Source: Lachnospiraceae bacterium (GTDB lineage Bacteria; Bacillota; Clostridia; Lachnospirales; Lachnospiraceae). Taken from it: a stretch of 45,783 nt of DNA. The position numbers and the translations under genes are program-made. The stretch spans positions 11,392-57,174 of the forward strand of contig JAAUZU010000007.1 of the NCBI GenBank assembly GCA_014804445.1, read 5' to 3'. Under the pieces are notes generated by a model. That model had not been told where the DNA came from, did no database searches, and saw nothing but the letters and a program-made list of their open reading frames with translations. Of the stretch, positions 43,258 to 45,783 are shown piece by piece (the stretch's first letter is position 1; every line of letters starts with the position of its first letter).

Positions 43258-43460
43258 ATTGCGAAACTCCACGGCTTGGCTGCATATTCCGGCAATATAT
43301 GCTTCGAAAAGCCTTTTGTACCATGAAATCAAGACCATAGAAGGCAGGAGGGGCGTTCCCCGACTGGCTTCTGCTTTATTGCCTTGATGGAATGTCCGGC
43401 ACATCCGGCTTTGAGGAGCATATATTGCCGGAATATGCTCCCATTCTGACATTTCACAAT
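43258..43460 (+). repeat. Class II structured palindromic element, copy II-2
   Basis: Ends 15 nt from the prfC stop. An end helix ATTGCGAAA/TTTCACAAT (one mismatch) encloses a perfect 21-bp inverted repeat (left arm starting GCATATTCCGGC near 43281, right arm ending at about 43438). The core matches II-1: AAAGCCTTTTGTACCATG, ATCAAG/CTTGAT (ATTAAG/CTTAAT in II-1), GACCATAGAA, GCAGGAGGGGCG...CCCCGACT, GGCACATCCGGCTTTGA. A 128-residue ORF across it is not credible as a gene. Confidence 0.8.
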
Positions 43461-43475
43461 AATCTATCATAACCT

Positions 43476-45071
43476 CTAATTTCTGCCAAACTCCGAAAGT
43501 TTCAGCCCCTCGTTTCGCTCCAACGTCATGCCTACGCTCCATGCGTTGACAAAGAGCAGCAGCGGATTCCCTTTCAAATCCTGAATCTTTTTCATGTCCG
43601 AGGTGCCTGTCAGCTTGTTCATGTCTATATCTTTGTTTTCAATCCACCGGATATGCTCATAGGGCAGCGGCTCCAAGCGGATTTCCACATTGTATTCATT
43701 TTCCAGACGGTATTTCAAGACATCAAACTGCAGCACGCCGACCACGCCCACAATGATTTCCTCCATACCGGTGTTAAACTCTTGAAAAATCTGGATGGCG
43801 CCTTCCTGCGCAATCTGGGACACGCCTTTGATAAACTGCTTTCTCTTCATGGTGTCCATCTGGCGCACCCTTGCAAAATGCTCCGGCGCAAAGGTGGGAA
43901 TTCCTTCATAGCAGAATTTTTCCTTCGGCATGCACAGCGTATCGCCGATAGAAAAGATACCCGGGTCAAACACGCCGATAATGTCGCCGGCATACGCCTC
44001 GCTCAGTATCTTTCTTTCATCCGCCATAATCTGCTGCGGCTGGGAGAGGCGCATCACCTTGTCCCCCTGCACGTGGCGGACCTCCATGCTCGCGTCATAT
44101 TTTCCCGAACAGATACGCATAAACGCGATTCTGTCCCTGTGCGCCTTGTTCATATTTGCCTGTATTTTAAAGACAAAAGCAGAAAATTCATTTTCCACGG
44201 GGTCAACCATGCCGATATCCGCCTTGCGCGCAAGGGGTGTCGTCGTCATATCCAGAAAATGCTGCAAAAAGAATTCCACACCAAAGTTTGTCAGCGCCGA
44301 GCCGAAAAACACCGGTGTCAAATCGCCGCTTCTGACCTCTTCGATATCAAACTCTGCGCTTGCGCCGTCCAAAAGCTCTATTTCATCATACAGCTTGTCC
44401 GCCGCTTCCGCGCCGATTACGGAAACCAGTTTTTCCTTGTCGGACAAAGAAATCTCCGTGGTTTCGCCCTCTTTGGTTCCCTTTTCCGTGTCGGAATAGG
44501 TCAGCACCGCCTTTTTGCTGCGGTCATACACGCCTTTAAATCCCTTGCCGGAGCCGATTGGCCAGTTGACGGGGCAGGTCGCAATGCCGAGCTCCTTTTC
44601 AATCTCGTCGAGCAAATCAAAGGTATCGTTGGCATCCCTGTCCATCTTATTGATAAAGGTAAAGATGGGAATCTTCCGCATAACACATACTTTGAAAAGC
44701 TTTCTCGTCTGTGCCTCGACGCCCTTGGAGGCATCGATTACCATGACTGCCGAATCCGCCGCCATCAGGGTACGGTAGGTATCCTCTGAGAAATCCTGAT
44801 GGCCGGGCGTGTCCAGAATATTGATACAGAAACCGTCATACTCAAACTGCAGTACGGAGGAGGTCACGGAAATACCTCTTTCCTTCTCTATCTCCATCCA
44901 GTCCGATACGGCGTGCCTTGCGGTTGCCTTCCCCTTGACGCTTCCCGCCAGATTGATGGCGCCGCCGTAGAGGAGAAATTTCTCCGTCAGGGTCGTCTTG
45001 CCCGCGTCGGGGTGTGATATAATTGCAAAAGTTCTTCTTCTGTTTATTTCGTCTGCGTAGTTTAGTGCCAC
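43476..45071 (-). CDS. prfC: Peptide chain release factor 3
   Basis: About 531 residues from GTG 45071, which has GGAGG eight nt upstream and gives the usual RF3 N-terminus (YADEINRRRTFAIISHPDAG); a longer ORF reaches into deoB. RF3 is a GTPase that recycles RF1/RF2 from the ribosome. G1 is SHPDAGKTTLTEKF, G3 DTPGHQDFSEDTYR, G4 NKMDRD. C-terminal RF3 features include EFNTGMEEIIVGVVGVLQFDVLKYRLENEY, in pieces. It lies 19 nt after the deoB stop and may be read through from it. Confidence 0.95.
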   Translation of the reverse strand: MALNYADEINRRRTFAIISHPDAGKTTLTEKFLLYGGAINLAGSVKGKATARHAVSDWMEIEKERGISVTSSVLQFEYDGFCINILDTPGHQDFSEDTYRTLMAADSAVMVIDASKGVEAQTRKLFKVCVMRKIPIFTFINKMDRDANDTFDLLDEIEKELGIATCPVNWPIGSGKGFKGVYDRSKKAVLTYSDTEKGTKEGETTEISLSDKEKLVSVIGAEAADKLYDEIELLDGASAEFDIEEVRSGDLTPVFFGSALTNFGVEFFLQHFLDMTTTPLARKADIGMVDPVENEFSAFVFKIQANMNKAHRDRIAFMRICSGKYDASMEVRHVQGDKVMRLSQPQQIMADERKILSEAYAGDIIGVFDPGIFSIGDTLCMPKEKFCYEGIPTFAPEHFARVRQMDTMKRKQFIKGVSQIAQEGAIQIFQEFNTGMEEIIVGVVGVLQFDVLKYRLENEYNVEIRLEPLPYEHIRWIENKDIDMNKLTGTSDMKKIQDLKGNPLLLFVNAWSVGMTLERNEGLKLSEFGRN

Positions 45072-45090
45072 GTCTTTTTCCTCCAAATTT

Positions 45091-45783
45091 CTATAACATT
45101 CCTTTTCCGTCAAAATCCGGACGGATACCAAAGTATTGTAACACAGTTGCCCCTATGTCTGCAAAGGTTTCTCTCGTCCCCAGATTCCCCGGCCGGATTT
45201 TTTTCCCATACATCAGAAAAGGCGTATATTCTCTGGAGTGGTCCGTGGATACGGTGTAGCCCGGGTCGCAGCCGTGGTCGGCGGTCAGCATCAGAATGTC
45301 ATCTTCCCGCATCTTTTCCATGATTTCAGGAATCCGCCGGTCAAACGCTGTCAGCGCCGCCGCATAGCCGTCGATGTCGTTGCGGTGTCCATAGAGCATG
45401 TCGTAGTCCACCAGATTGATAAAGCAGAGTCCTTCAAACTCTCTGTCAAGGTACATCAGTGTCTTTTCTATTCCTTCTTCGTTGCCGCTCGTATATACAT
45501 GCTCCGTGATGCCCTGCCCCGCAAAAATATCATAAATCTTGCCGACAGCAATCACGGACTTTCCCGCCTCCTTCAACATATCTAACATGGTAACGGCAGG
45601 CGGCTTTAAGGAAAAATCATGACGGCGCGGCGTGCGCACATAGCTGCCCGCCTCCCCCGTAAAGGGTCTCGCAATCACCCTGCCGACGCCATGCCTACCT
45701 GTCAGAATCCTGCGGGCAATCCGGCAGTATTCGTAAAGTTCCTCCACCGGAACTACATCCTCATGGGCGGCAATCTGAAATAC
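45091..45783 (-). CDS. deoB: Phosphopentomutase, partial (N-terminus outside window)
   Basis: The last ~230 residues of phosphopentomutase, which converts ribose 1-phosphate or deoxyribose 1-phosphate to the 5-phosphate. The frame is open to the window edge: [38 protein letters not shown], the metal-site region [20 protein letters not shown] and [26 protein letters not shown]. These set it apart from other alkaline-phosphatase-superfamily mutases. The gene's start is not visible. Confidence 0.93.
   Translation of the reverse strand, partial: VFQIAAHEDVVPVEELYEYCRIARRILTGRHGVGRVIARPFTGEAGSYVRTPRRHDFSLKPPAVTMLDMLKEAGKSVIAVGKIYDIFAGQGITEHVYTSGNEEGIEKTLMYLDREFEGLCFINLVDYDMLYGHRNDIDGYAAALTAFDRRIPEIMEKMREDDILMLTADHGCDPGYTVSTDHSREYTPFLMYGKKIRPGNLGTRETFADIGATVLQYFGIRPDFDGKGML

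Noticed and set aside
43156..43542. 128-residue minus-strand frame over element II-2
   Set aside because: Runs through the palindrome and into prfC; no ribosome-binding site and no coding signature.
43653..44789. 378-residue open frame opposite prfC
   Set aside because: It is fully antisense to a clear RF3 gene, has no ribosome-binding site or recognisable motif, and follows from the codon use of the real gene.
43476..45071. Tetracycline-resistance ribosome protection protein
   Set aside because: The GTPase motifs are shared, but the length (~531) and the SHPDAGKTTLTEK and C-terminal signatures are those of RF3.

Overview
The window reads as chromosomal DNA of a Gram-positive, spore-forming Firmicute, most likely Lachnospiraceae or a close relative within Clostridia. 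The basis is the block asp23-like, nusB, xseA, xseB, dxs, tlyA, nadK, argR, recN, spoIVB, together with rqcH, glgA, a SpoVB-type flippase and a Spo0A-type DNA-binding protein. This assignment rests on gene content and order as read here; no database was searched. Nearly all genes lie on the minus strand; only 8.5-8.8 kb and 28.3-30.5 kb carry plus-strand genes.

1-16.7 kb is an accessory region dominated by six paralogous secreted proteins (called DNDG paralogs A-F here; A is cut by the window edge). Full-length members are about 860-880 residues, with an N-terminal export signal, a helical N-terminal region and two related modules, each with a Dx(D/N)NDGxxE calcium-loop-like motif followed by an LWF(V/E)E strand motif. 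They lie in two minus-strand gene strings, and each string has a toxin-type ATP-using enzyme built in: C, small antitoxin-like gene, zeta-type kinase, B, A; and F, Fic protein, E, D. ORF overlaps of 4, 8 and 26 nt suggest translational coupling. Between the strings lie a QW-motif toroid-like protein, an ICMT-type membrane methyltransferase and a cupin. No known system with this composition is recognised.

16.7-24.2 kb carries an AT-rich orphan, a GNAT acetyltransferase, rqcH (ribosome quality control), a SpoVB/MurJ-type flippase, glgA and a Spo0A C-terminal-domain protein that lacks a receiver domain. 24.9-28.1 kb is an ECF sigma factor, membrane protein, ABC ATPase and ABC permease module. 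28.3-30.5 kb is a plus-strand island of DUF4160, DUF2442, GNAT and ParB-like genes. 30.6-40.1 kb is the conserved Asp23-nusB-xseAB-dxs-tlyA-nadK-argR-recN-spoIVB string, with a good promoter upstream and an intrinsic terminator just before spoIVB. 40.2-45.8 kb holds a transglutaminase-like lipoprotein, two AT-rich accessory genes, prfC and the 3' part of deoB.

The gene-poor gaps are occupied by two families of large structured palindromic elements. Class I has four copies (19.9, 24.5, 24.7 and 41.5 kb). They share short unpaired motifs and a bulged AG, while the helices between them differ in sequence but stay complementary. Class II has two copies (20.2 and 43.3 kb), with near-perfect 21-24 bp arms that are different in the two copies and a conserved multi-stem core. 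At two loci the order is the same: a minus-strand gene start, about 51 nt, class I, class II, then a minus-strand gene stop. At one locus the interior is empty and at the other it holds two AT-rich genes. These elements and the DNDG-paralog/toxin array are the strongest candidates for undescribed biology.
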